Shown here piece after piece: positions 1 through 9,106 of a stretch of 64,000 bases of DNA. A program made the position numbers and the translations under genes. The notes beneath the pieces were generated by a model. The model did not search any database and was not told the origin of the DNA. It was given only the letters and a program-made list of their open reading frames with translations. The stretch is from Hyphodiscus hymeniophilus. Lineage: Eukaryota; Ascomycota; Leotiomycetes; Helotiales; Hyphodiscaceae. Position 1 is the stretch's first letter; each line of letters begins with the position of its first letter. The stretch is taken from NCBI GenBank assembly GCA_016508695.1, contig VNKQ01000008.1, positions 1,860,001-1,924,000 on the forward strand, written 5' to 3'.

Positions 1-179
1 TGAAGCAGGAGGAGGAGGACAGGGTTCAGGCCGAGCAGCAGGCGAGATTAGAGGATGAGAGAAGGAGGGAGATGGAGAGGAGGATGAGTGTTAGTCAAAA
101 TGCTGGTGGTGAGAGGAAGGAGGAACAGCCTAAGGTGTTCCAGTTGGAGACTTTCGATGATGAAGATGACTCTGAATAA
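1..179 (+). CDS. 3' end of an unidentified charged protein (partial)
   Basis: An open frame enters from the left edge in the frame beginning at base 3 and stops with TAA at 177-179. The 58 visible residues are very rich in Glu, Arg, Gln and Lys, as in a single charged alpha helix (QAEQQARLEDERRREMERR), followed by a short polar linker and an acidic tail ending DDEDDSE. Such tails are common in nuclear or ribosome-associated proteins, but nothing here identifies the family. The start and most of the protein lie outside the window. No intron signal is seen in the visible part. I infer a real coding end from the strong composition bias and the clean open frame. Confidence 0.6.
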   Translation, partial: KQEEEDRVQAEQQARLEDERRREMERRMSVSQNAGGERKEEQPKVFQLETFDDEDDSE

Positions 180-1159
180 AGGACATCTTGGCTCGGATTT
201 GGTTACCGCTAAGCGATATGTTGGATATGGCCAAGTATACCAAAACTGAAATGCAGGATAATCCATGAATATTGAATATCAAGAGTCCTTTGCTGCATCC
301 TTCCAAATCTACCCTTGCGAGATCTGAAAAGCCAATATTGAAACATGAAAGAACCCGTTTTGACAACATGGTGGCCGACGGATCGTGACACAAAGGAGGC
401 TCCAGAGACTACCCATGACTATACGGACGTCACGTTGAAGGTATTGCACATCACACATCTCAGCCTACGCACGTATTCGTCACTTCCGGCCGCCCGCCAT
501 CCGGACGGCACACTCACGCCAGAAACGACTGCTCTCTGAAACCCAAGACGCGCTTTCCATACCAGGACAGCAGAGATCAATTGATGCGTAGCTCCAGAAC
601 TTCAAAGATGCATTTGTCGTTGGGAGATCGTGTCGGGGCAAAATAGGGTCGACGGCGACAGTACTGTCGATAAATAGCTTATTGGACTATGTTCTGTGAC
701 TACTGTGCATGATTCATTTACATGACCAGACCTAGCTTTTGCAGGGAGCAGAAGTGGATGGAAGCTATCGAAAAGGGATTGGAGACATCGGTCTCAAACA
801 TGAAGGCGGTTTGTCATTGTGGGTTAAGTTCATATATCTTAATTCATTCAAGTCTTTAAATACTCGAGTAAAGACACTTCTCTTTGGGGTTTCATATCCG
901 AATTCATCGGGCATTCTAGAGTGTTTCGGCAATTGGACTTCGAATCCTTATTCGCCACGTGCACATCTCCGCTTTTCAACACAGATGATGGGTATGATGT
1001 TTAAATGATTTTGTCTAGCACACGAGATTCAACTGCAGACGCCCTCCCGCTGCGCGACCAATATGCAATGAAATCCAGCTTATCGTACAAACTGCAAGCC
1101 TCAGCTAAAGGCTAATTACCGTTTCGCCACGTCCGCTTCATCGCCACTTCTTTGCGACT
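180..1159. other. Intergenic region
   Basis: About 980 bases between two genes that point toward each other. Only short open frames with unprotein-like composition occur on either strand. I see no RNA gene, repeat or promoter motif I can support. Confidence 0.5.
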
Positions 1160-3149
1160 TTAGTCAACCTTGATGGAGCCATAGATCTTGTGCACGAATG
1201 CCCAGCTGGAGAAGTATCCGATGGTGCCTATTCAATTAGCTTCGAATCTCGGGAAAGGATCAGAGGACGTTACCAGTGAGGATAAAGAACAAGAAGGAGA
1301 TAAGAGCACTATATCCAATATAAAGCACACTTCCAGCAAGACCTCCCAACTGCAGCTTTGTGACCCAGTATATCAACGCGTTTGCAAACACGTACCCAGC
1401 GGACGCACCGGCGGTCATAAACGCCCGCCACTGCCAATGGTAATTCTCACTACAAAGCAAGAAGTACACCATGAGCACAGTCACTGCTGCACACGTGATG
1501 ATCATGAGTACGTAGCAGAGGAAGAGGAAGCCAAACATATAGTAGACCTTGCTGAACCAAATGGATGACATGATGAAGTAGAGTTCAACGAAAATGGCAC
1601 CAAATGGAAGGATCCCAACGAGCAGCATTGATGGAATTGGACGCATGTATGTCGTCCCTGGAGGAATTTGGCGAGGGATTTGGTTTGTGTGAACTGGTGG
1701 CATAACAGGGGGTTGGCGGAATCCGACCCAGGATCCAGCGAAGGAAAGGGGGACGGAGATCAGAAACCAGATTCCCACGATGACAAGCATGGTGGTGAAG
1801 GGGACAGCGCCGGATGATGCCTTGGCCCATAGAAAGAGATTCAGGAGGAAGAAAGTGCTGAATACGATCCCTGGGACGAGTAAAGGGGTGAGTGCAATGT
1901 TGAGCTTCCACTTTTCTCCACCAAAAGATTTGTAGACACGTGCGGAGGTGTAACCCCCGATGAAACCGAGGACGGTGTAGAGTAGAATCATGATCGTTCC
2001 CAAGGAGCCGCGGTTTGAAGGCGAAAGGAACCCCAGAAGGGCGAAGACGATGGTGAATCCGGTCATAACGAAAAGCTGAGCCCCGTTCCCAAGAAATACA
2101 CTTAGAATGAGAGGAGAGCTCGGAGTCCTGAAAACATCTCCATGGACCAGCTTCCATCCAGAGTCCTCCTGTACACCGTCCTCAATCGCAGCAGATGTAC
2201 CAGACAAGTCGTCGAGATTGATGGAGTCAAGACGATTGTACCTCTGAATATCCTTTCTTAAGGCCTGGAAAAGAATCGAGACGACCGTTATTGTCAAGAA
2301 AATGACGATGATGGCAGAATTGATAAGCGAGAACCAGTGGATCTTGGGGTCAAAGACGTGCAAATATTTGTCCCACCTGGTAGCCCAAGCGGTCGGTGAT
2401 TCCCTCCAGTACACGCTGTAGGTCCATTGAACAGCAGTTTCAGCATCTTCGGACAGTATCAAGGGTGGTCCATTTAACCCACAATCGTCGAGGGGCGTTC
2501 CATCTGCATTCGTCTGCTTCAACCTCGAGTCCGGCTGGACAATAACGCCAACCACTCGGAGCTGGCCATCACTGACCTTGTGATAATCAATCAAAATATC
2601 GTGATGATTGTTCAGATGCATATTCTTCTCGTCGCTGCTTCCCAATGCAAACCCCTGGCTGTAGAACCTCGTCTTGGTCACTTCGTCCTCGATCAATTGT
2701 CCAGCCGGCAGTCTGTCCACAAACCAGTTGAGCGCAAAGCCCTGGGCTATCCGTCGATTGACAAAATGCGCGGAGCTCTGGTCAAACTTTTTTTCGTCGC
2801 ATAGAACCTTGCATGTTTCATTCATTGCCATCTTAAGCTCGAATGGGGATGTCATTATTCGATCCCCAAATAGGATACTGCCCAGACTTTCTGATACATA
2901 TTCGGGTTTGGGTTCTGGTCGGCAGAAGTGGAACGCTGGACGATAGTAATCGAACGAGACGACTGATCGTAGTGTGCCATCAGTTTGTGAGCCGACCGGA
3001 GTGAGGCGATTAACATTCAGTGGTACCAGGTCTCCCTCCTTATATGACGTTGGCGCAACTCCAGGGAGGTAGAAAGCTGAGGAGAGTTCAGGGATTGCGA
3101 GGAGAGTCGCAAGAAGCGCCGCAGATGGCGAGAGATCTCTTAAACGCAT
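1160..3149 (-). CDS. EMP70: EMP70/TM9SF endomembrane protein (nonaspanin)
   Basis: Two exons, 3149..1274 and 1227..1160, encode about 647 residues, the usual family length. The intron (1228..1273, 46 bp, GTAACG..TAG) was placed because the open frame otherwise runs past LTG into a stop, while the downstream exon restores the family C-terminus. Seen: an N-terminal signal peptide (residues 1-25), a lumenal domain of about 260 residues containing the conserved DGxxLDxCG-like region, then nine hydrophobic segments. The last residues, KIYGSIKVD, carry the K-x-D type signal that in this family mediates Golgi retention. Family knowledge: nonaspanins sit in endosome/Golgi membranes and act in protein sorting, adhesion and metal homeostasis. 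It is transcribed divergently from LCP5. Which of the fungal TM9 paralogues this is cannot be decided here. Confidence 0.93.
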
Positions 3150-3551
3150 GTCGAGGGATATGTGATATGTGATTACAGATTCTGTGAACAGATCAGGCTT
3201 TTTTATCCATTTGAACTTGGAATAGTTTTAAGGGGAGCTTACAACAGCTTACGAGTCTGGTAGAGCTCTCAACAAGAGGGCATTCACGCCACAAGGTTGC
3301 AACTTGGTAGACTTATCCAGTCATACAACGGTGTTTGGCTGATTGAAATAGAAGTGTCCTGGTCCTGCAATTAAATGGTTACCTTGCACTGCCGCGTAAG
3401 GTTCACAAAGTTCGTGTTCGAAGGAGCACTTCGTCAATTATCTGGCCCCAGCGCGTGCAGTCCTCGGCGGGAAGAACCTTTCGCCGACCCTTGCTGAACT
3501 TTTATTTTCCCCATCTCACGGTTTTTTCTTTTGCATCACAAACACTTTATA
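3150..3551. promoter_or_regulatory. Divergent promoter region, EMP70 / LCP5
   Basis: Four hundred bases separate two divergent starts, so both promoters must lie here. The last 70 bases before the LCP5 start are T- and C-rich, typical of fungal promoters. No specific operator is recognised. Confidence 0.5.
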
Positions 3552-4652
3552 ATGGCGGTCCAGTCGTCTTTACCCGCTCTGCTAGAAACTCTTACCCAAT
3601 CTATAAACTCTGCTTCAGAAGCTGCAAAAGACAAAGTCCCGTCGCTACTTCCTCCAACAGACGGAATCTCTTTACTAGACACCAAAAACGAACTTTTCCT
3701 CTCGTACCTCCAAAACCTCGTTTTCCTTATTCTACTGAAAATACGAAATGGACGCAGCGATTCGGAAGAAGAGGAAGATGGAGACGTGGACAACTCGGTC
3801 GTCAAAAAGCTCCATGAGTTGAGCGTTTTCATTGACAAAGGCGTCTGGAGCTTGGAGAAGGACCTGAAGTACCAAATCGATAAGGTCGTGCGTGCAGCGG
3901 AAGATGCCAAGATAGCGGCCGACAGAGTAGCAAAGGCAGACAAGCTGGTTGTGCAGGAGGTCGATAGTTCCGAGGAGGAAGCAGATGTGGAGGACAGCGA
4001 TGCAGAGTCTGAGGAAGGAGGGGCGACGTTGAAAGCCTCGGAAATTGACGATCTGCAATACCGACCCAATCCCTCTTCCCTCATACGGCCTTCTGCAGGT
4101 ACAGAAGCGGATAATGCTAGATCAGAAGATGGAGTGTACAAACCACCGCGCATCCAAGCAACAGCTATGCCTACAACAGATCGTCGCGACAAAGAGGCCC
4201 GGAAACCGAACAAGTCTGCAACCTTGGATGAGTTTATTTCTACGGAATTGTCAACAGCTCCATTGGCGCAGCCCAGTATTGGAAGTGGTATTGTGGAAGG
4301 TGGAAGGAGATCCAAGAGTGAGAAGGAAAAGCAAGAAGAGAAGGAGAGGAGAGAGTACGAAGAGAGAAACTATGTCCGATTGCCGAAAGAGAGTAAAAAG
4401 GATCGGGCCAAAAAGGGCGGCAAAAAGGATGCTGGATACGGTGGTGAAGAATGGAGAGATCTTGGGGAGGGCATTGATCGCATTGATCGGCTGACGAAGA
4501 GGAAAGGTGGCGAGAGTAGAAATGTGCTGGAGAAGAGTCGGAAGAGACCTACAGAGGATGGGCCGAGAGGCACTGGGATGGAGTTGGGGCCGGGTCTTCC
4601 AAAACGAAGAAAGACTGAGGAGACGGGTAGAAAAGATAGAGGGAGAAGGTAA
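3552..4652 (+). CDS. LCP5: LCP5/neuroguidin-type U3 snoRNP-associated protein
   Basis: A single exon of 366 residues. I chose the ATG at 3552 (context ATAATGGCG); the frame is open a little further upstream but has no earlier ATG. Residues 1-100 look like the Sas10/Utp3/C1D domain: alternating hydrophobic helices with SLLDTKNELFLSYLQNLVF and a later segment FIDKGVWSLEKDLKYQIDKVVRAAE. An acidic block (EEEEDGD, SSEEEADVEDSDAESEEGG) and a highly basic C-terminus (PKRRKTEETGRKDRGRR) flank a polar linker, as in yeast Lcp5 and animal neuroguidin. Family knowledge: a nucleolar factor of the small-subunit processome needed for early 18S rRNA processing. No intron is needed. The antisense frame over this gene is also long but is a shadow. 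Confidence 0.88.
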   Translation: MAVQSSLPALLETLTQSINSASEAAKDKVPSLLPPTDGISLLDTKNELFLSYLQNLVFLILLKIRNGRSDSEEEEDGDVDNSVVKKLHELSVFIDKGVWSLEKDLKYQIDKVVRAAEDAKIAADRVAKADKLVVQEVDSSEEEADVEDSDAESEEGGATLKASEIDDLQYRPNPSSLIRPSAGTEADNARSEDGVYKPPRIQATAMPTTDRRDKEARKPNKSATLDEFISTELSTAPLAQPSIGSGIVEGGRRSKSEKEKQEEKERREYEERNYVRLPKESKKDRAKKGGKKDAGYGGEEWRDLGEGIDRIDRLTKRKGGESRNVLEKSRKRPTEDGPRGTGMELGPGLPKRRKTEETGRKDRGRR

Positions 4653-5256
4653 TCAGCCCGAAAACCCAGAAGAAATTATACCCTTGTCGAAATAATGCTT
4701 TGATCTCTGGCATCATGATATTTGAGGGTACAATTCTGGTTTCATACCCATTGGACCTAGCGGTTCTGTAATACTGCAACAAATTCGTTCAGCAGGTACA
4801 TTCGGTTCTTTCGAGTGTTCTCAGTCTAGAATATACAAATTGATCCTCTTTTATTAGCCTAGTGGCCACCACGACTTTTGTATCTTTCGTCTGTGCTTCG
4901 GTATATAGTTCTCCTCTCTCGCACCTTCCAGCAGCTCTATCATCTTGATATGCGACTCAGTGGTTGAAAGACTCAAGTCTGGATTCTTCTCGGTCCCGGC
5001 GATATTTGGCTTCAAGTAATGATTTCTACATGAGTAACGCAGAGCTGTGGAGATAACAGGTACTTCCCCAAGAGTAAGTCAATGAGATGATAGTCTCAAT
5101 ATCGACGTGATGAACAGTGCATGCCAACAAAAAGGCAATGATTCACGAAACTGTTGACATGTAATACCCATAGATCATTCCCGTATTTCCTCGTTCCTTC
5201 CTTAAATTTTATGTAATCAATCTCTTTCAACTTGACATTCCTCTCTGAGCAACAAA
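4653..5256. other. Intergenic region downstream of LCP5
   Basis: No convincing coding frame on either strand. The last 40 bases before 5257 are CT-rich, which could be a promoter for the small frame that follows. Confidence 0.4.
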
Positions 5257-5382
5257 ATGGGCACCTCATCCTCCATACCCTCCAAGACCTCAGATCGTCC
5301 AAAGGATAAATCAAAGAGCCACAACGAAAAGCATCAAGCCCCGAACACCAAACAGCGATCCACGAGCACAAAATTGTATTAG
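5257..5382 (+). CDS. Possible small polar protein, uncertain
   Basis: A 41-residue frame starts at an ATG in excellent fungal context (CAAAATGGG) after a CT-rich leader and ends with TAG at 5380-5382. The product is Ser/Lys/Thr-rich and starts MGTSSSIPSK, which would be compatible with N-myristoylation after Met removal (inference only). The same frame continues open for 58 more codons after the TAG, to a stop at 5557-5559, with similar His/Gln/Ser-rich composition. This may be a decayed or exotic gene, or chance. No family is recognised. Confidence 0.25.
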   Translation: MGTSSSIPSKTSDRPKDKSKSHNEKHQAPNTKQRSTSTKLY

Positions 5383-6024
5383 ACTCATCAGAGAATTACC
5401 CAGCGCTATCACCAAAGACAATACTGCGCTCACTCGAGTTCTCACCACCGGCAACAAGTCCAACATTCGAGTGAGACTGCACCAGAGGAAAATTGCAAGG
5501 ACAAGACAGAGGGCGCTATGCCCCAGAATAAGAATACAGCCATCGGAGAGGAGGTGTAGAGCTTAGATTCGGAGATCAGACCTGTAGGGTGGGACGCGGA
5601 GGTTGCGCGGCGTCGCGCTGGGCTGTATAGTGCGGTGCGGCGATGAGGGTCTTGCATGATACTATCTTACTAAATGAGCGGCAGAGAACCATGTGGATGG
5701 AGCACTATAACTTTTAACTACAAATCTACCCACCTAAGCAGGTAGTTAGTTGCTTCTATGCTTACTTCAGATGGTCTGTTCCAAACAGTTGCACCACATT
5801 TGTCACCTATGTCCAGGCTTCGCTCGGACATACCCCCCTGTGGTTTTTGCTTGATTGTTCACATGCGTTTCGACCTGCTTTTACACAGTGCAGTCGCCCA
5901 AAGCTCTCCGCCTGCGAAGCTTTCTTCCCTATCAAGTCGGGACCCAGCATTCCATCCACGATTTCTTGTCCTATGCACAAATTTCGCAACGAACAGTTGA
6001 GGCATTATGGCATCTCTCATATCT
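5383..6024. other. Intergenic region
   Basis: Besides the read-through extension of the small frame (to 5559), nothing here looks coding. The region lies 3' of the mannosyltransferase gene. Confidence 0.4.
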
Positions 6025-7497
6025 TCAACCCCGACCCGCCCACCACATGCTATACTCCTCCTCGCCAGCATATTCCCGTCCGAACATGTCATTGAAGCAC
6101 CTCCTCGTCTGCCCACAAACATCAAGTCCAGTCTTGTTGTAATTTCCCCAGTCCCGAAACTCTAACCCCTCTTTACAAGCCATCTCAACCATGTATCCCC
6201 ACGCCACAGGCTCGATATCCAGACCATCGAATTTGTCCGCTGCGTTCTCCGCGCTCCCCCATTGCCGCTGACCCTGGATGTTGCGCATGGCGTTTAGTTT
6301 CGGCGGCCATGACGCGTGAACGAACATGGGCCTGATAATCACCTTCTCGTCGCTCTGAGACTCGAAGTCATCGGTGGGATGAGCTTGCAGCAATGCACCC
6401 CCGGATCGATCACCAAGTGGATGGGTTGCTTGATCAACCGTGTAGAGTGGCGCTTTGAGGACGAGCGCAGCGGATGAAAACGTCTCCTTGTCGCCTTCGC
6501 CTGGTCCTCCTTGAGTCATGAGACGGTAGTAGTAATCTCCATAACAGTTGTAATATGCAGCTAGGAGAAGAGTCTTGGCATGGTGCTTTTTCGAAACGAG
6601 GACCTGGCCCGCTTCGATTGTTGGTCTATCTTCCAGGCTGTTTCGCTCCAGGCCAGTGATGGTATAGAAGAAGGGCGAGAAGGTTGGCGTCCAGTAATCT
6701 GGCCAGAGTACCAAACGGTTGGAACTGAATGGCTCTGATGTGAAGAGTGGCTCCGGGGGATGGACGGGAAAGTTGTCTGCGTCTAGAAAGAGTATATCTT
6801 CAAAGGACGAGAAGAGCATCGCAAATGCTTTCAGCTGGTAGTGTTTTATCTCGAAAGAGAGAACCGATTCATCGATTTTATCTGAGAGGATGATGCACTT
6901 TGCATTCAAAAGCGGAAGAACCTCTTCGCACATTTGTTCTTCATATTCCTCGGAGTTCGAAAGGAAGACTTCCACTTGCAACGTTGAGCCGGTCCGTCGC
7001 AAAAACGACAGACTTACCAAGAGAGTCGGGAAATAGTCGCCGCCAGCGCTCGTGACAATGCCCCGTGTCCCCTTCTCATATTCGAGAGTGGGCGCCTTGT
7101 CGTTGATCTGGTCTACAAACCAGGAATGTGATCGCCGCATTGACTCAACGTCCTTCTCTTCCATGTTCAAGACACTTACTGATCTTTCCGAGAAACCAGA
7201 GCCAGGGACAGGAGCTCGTACGAAATACGGAACATCGTCAGTGACTTCTGGCTTAGAACAACGCGGAGCTGCGGCGGCAAGTATGGGGGCAAAGTTGATC
7301 CAGAACTCGGAGCCGGCTACAGAAGAGCGGTGTCCATTGACTTCAGTCGACAGTAGTCCAGAAATGTTGGGAAATATTGTCTGAGCTCCTAGATTTCCGT
7401 GTTCCAGTAGAAGTCCGAAAAATCCAAATACTGCAAGAAGAGCCAACGCAATGTGTCTGCCAGAGAGGGCAGCCGACGTTAACAAAAGTGATCCCAT
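6025..7497 (-). CDS. Mnn2-type alpha-1,2-mannosyltransferase (Golgi)
   Basis: A single exon of 490 residues. Residues 15-33 form one hydrophobic segment after a short N-terminus, giving the type II membrane topology of Golgi glycosyltransferases. The catalytic region matches the fungal mannosyltransferase 3 family (Mnn2/Mnn5): GIVTSAGGDYFPTLLVSLSF near residue 145, then FLDADNFP with the DxD metal/GDP-mannose site at Asp239 and Asp241, then LWPDYW and the C-terminal WGYMVEMACKEGLEFRDWG region. Family knowledge: adds alpha-1,2-mannose branches to N-glycan outer chains or cell-wall mannan. It stands alone between two gaps. The exact acceptor and whether it corresponds to Mnn2 or a filamentous-specific clade remain open. 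Confidence 0.88.
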   Translation of the reverse strand: MGSLLLTSAALSGRHIALALLAVFGFFGLLLEHGNLGAQTIFPNISGLLSTEVNGHRSSVAGSEFWINFAPILAAAAPRCSKPEVTDDVPYFVRAPVPGSGFSERSVSVLNMEEKDVESMRRSHSWFVDQINDKAPTLEYEKGTRGIVTSAGGDYFPTLLVSLSFLRRTGSTLQVEVFLSNSEEYEEQMCEEVLPLLNAKCIILSDKIDESVLSFEIKHYQLKAFAMLFSSFEDILFLDADNFPVHPPEPLFTSEPFSSNRLVLWPDYWTPTFSPFFYTITGLERNSLEDRPTIEAGQVLVSKKHHAKTLLLAAYYNCYGDYYYRLMTQGGPGEGDKETFSSAALVLKAPLYTVDQATHPLGDRSGGALLQAHPTDDFESQSDEKVIIRPMFVHASWPPKLNAMRNIQGQRQWGSAENAADKFDGLDIEPVAWGYMVEMACKEGLEFRDWGNYNKTGLDVCGQTRRCFNDMFGREYAGEEEYSMWWAGRG

Positions 7498-8178
7498 CTG
7501 AAGGGCCGTCTCAGTGGAGGGTATTTGGATGGTGAGTGACTATCGCATATTTAAAGATAGAGAAGAGAATTAAGAAGAGGAACATGAGGAAACATAGTGA
7601 TGAAAGCGGAATTCAAGCTTGGGTCCGAGCAGGCTCATCTGCACTCACTTAAAAAATAAAGCCTCTACGTGCTTTGTGTTGACCTATAGATCGGCTGCTA
7701 TGTCCAGGAGACCGTGTACATGTAGATGTTCGTGCACGGCTAGTGCAAGCGTCCGTAACCTTCTTTTGGCGCAGCTGATTGCGATCGAAAAATTGAGGTT
7801 CTCCGGATCCGGGTGTGGAATGTGCCGGTAAACAACCTGGAATGTCTAGGTACCCGAACCGAAATCCCTAGACCCAACAAGACCAAAGTACAGCCATTGG
7901 TTTTTCCTACGGCATAATTTGATGGGAGTCTTTTCTTCTCTTCTGACGAAAGCTGTAGTACCACTTTACCTGAAATTGAAACCATTGGCGTCAGAAAATG
8001 GAGAAAAAAGATCCATTTCCGTGGGCAGGCTCTGGCAGCATCACGTGATGATCATTATCTCTCCCTTTTTGGCTCCATGGGGAAAGTAACAATACTCGTC
8101 TCTTTCTCATCCGCACCAATTCAGAACATGGATTTTGTATCAACGTTGGAGTATAACTCTCACTCAATGTGTTTCACT
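7498..8178. other. Promoter side of the mannosyltransferase gene; otherwise empty
   Basis: This stretch must contain the mannosyltransferase promoter. No coding frame or repeat is supported. Confidence 0.4.
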
Positions 8179-8562
8179 CTTTACACCTTTCTCGGAAATC
8201 CGGCGCCAGAAGCCGCTGTTCTACATGATCAATGATAAGGATGAGCTAAACGCTGAGATGGTAGGGTTTTTTGGTAAGCTGCCAGAGCGCTGGTGGGAGA
8301 GGTAGGGAGTACGAGCAGACTTCTTCGACGAGAGTGGGAAGAGCGTGAGACATGGAGGGGATCATGAGGTCTATACACTAGACCTGGTGTTGAGTCATAC
8401 AATAGAGGTGTTTGAGATGGGCAGTGATGAGAAGAAGGTTTTGTTATGGAAGAGGAGGAGCAGAGGCTATTGAAGGGTTTGCTTGTCAGGCTCTTTGATT
8501 ATACGCCAGGATACCGTTTGAGTGCCGCAGAGGTAGTGCATGACGATTGGTTTAGAATATGA
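8179..8562 (+). pseudogene. Relic of the C-terminal lobe of a protein kinase (SRPK/CMGC-like)
   Basis: From the ATG at 8225 the frame reads MINDKDELNAEMVGFFGKL followed by PERWWER, then hits TAG at 8303-8305 where Trp is expected, and continues in frame with GVRADFFDESGKSVR. Near 8448 one base is missing, and the next frame reads EEEEQRLLKGLLVRLFDYTP and RLSAAEVVHDDWFRI before a TGA at 8560-8562. The last part is kinase subdomain XI (the conserved Arg of the x-P-x-x-R-x-(S/T) element followed by the helix ending in H..WF), and GKLPERWW is typical of fungal SRPK-like kinases. Further upstream, 8179-8224 reads partly like the subdomain IX/X region but only across another frame change. The ATP-binding lobe and catalytic loop are absent, so this is a dead fragment. 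Confidence 0.75.
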
Positions 8563-8984
8563 TTTGAGGTAACAGAGTTAAGACATTCCTCTGTCTTTTA
8601 AATCGAGTACTAAAAGAAATCTAAATCTAAAGAATCTTTCTCGTTTCTTTATGTTTATTGCGATATTCCTCCTTCGTGGTTGCCAGCAAATAATACTCCT
8701 GTCACATAAGCGAAGGGGTTCCTTCGGTCCCACAGTAAAAGAACGCCAAAACACCGAAAGGTAAATAATCCGAAGACCAAAAAAGCGAAACAATACAATT
8801 GGAGGGCTCAATGGTTTCTTGTAACAGTCGGACTTGTCACGGCTTCGACAATGATGCCATTTGCTTGTTAACAAACAGGAAAACCAGAAGAGCAGATTCA
8901 ACAAAAATAGCAAAAAAGGCTTTAAGCAGCTTAGCTGCTCTTCTCCTTTAGGACTTGGTGAAGAGTCTTCAAGTGATACACGAT
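8563..8984. other. AT-rich non-coding stretch
   Basis: Low-complexity, A/T-leaning sequence after the kinase relic. No coding frame is supported. Confidence 0.4.
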
Positions 8985-9106
8985 CCCTACAGCTGAGCTA
9001 TCAAGGGGATTGTGTGTAGGTGAGACCACCCCTACAGCTGAGCTATCAACAGGGTGGATGTGCTTGTTATTGGAATTATCCCCCTACAGCTGAGCCATCA
9101 ACAGGG
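8985..9106. repeat. Three spaced copies of a 24-26 bp motif
   Basis: The motif CCCTACAGCTGAGCTATCAA followed by CAGGG or GGGG occurs at 8985-9008, 9029-9054 and 9081-9106, separated by 20 and 26 bases of unrelated sequence. Only one position in the core differs (GAGCCATC in copy 3). Read on the minus strand the motif is GATAGCTCAGCTGTAGGG, which resembles a tRNA D-arm (box A). No complete tRNA can be folded from it. Confidence 0.7.

Noticed and set aside
3536..4315. Long minus-strand frame (259 codons) opposite LCP5
   Set aside because: It is Ser-rich in the way of an antisense of Glu/Lys-rich coding DNA, has no recognisable domain and lies fully inside a conserved gene.
8985..9106. True tRNA genes
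   Set aside because: Only a D-arm-like segment is present; no anticodon arm, T-arm or acceptor stem can be formed around any copy.
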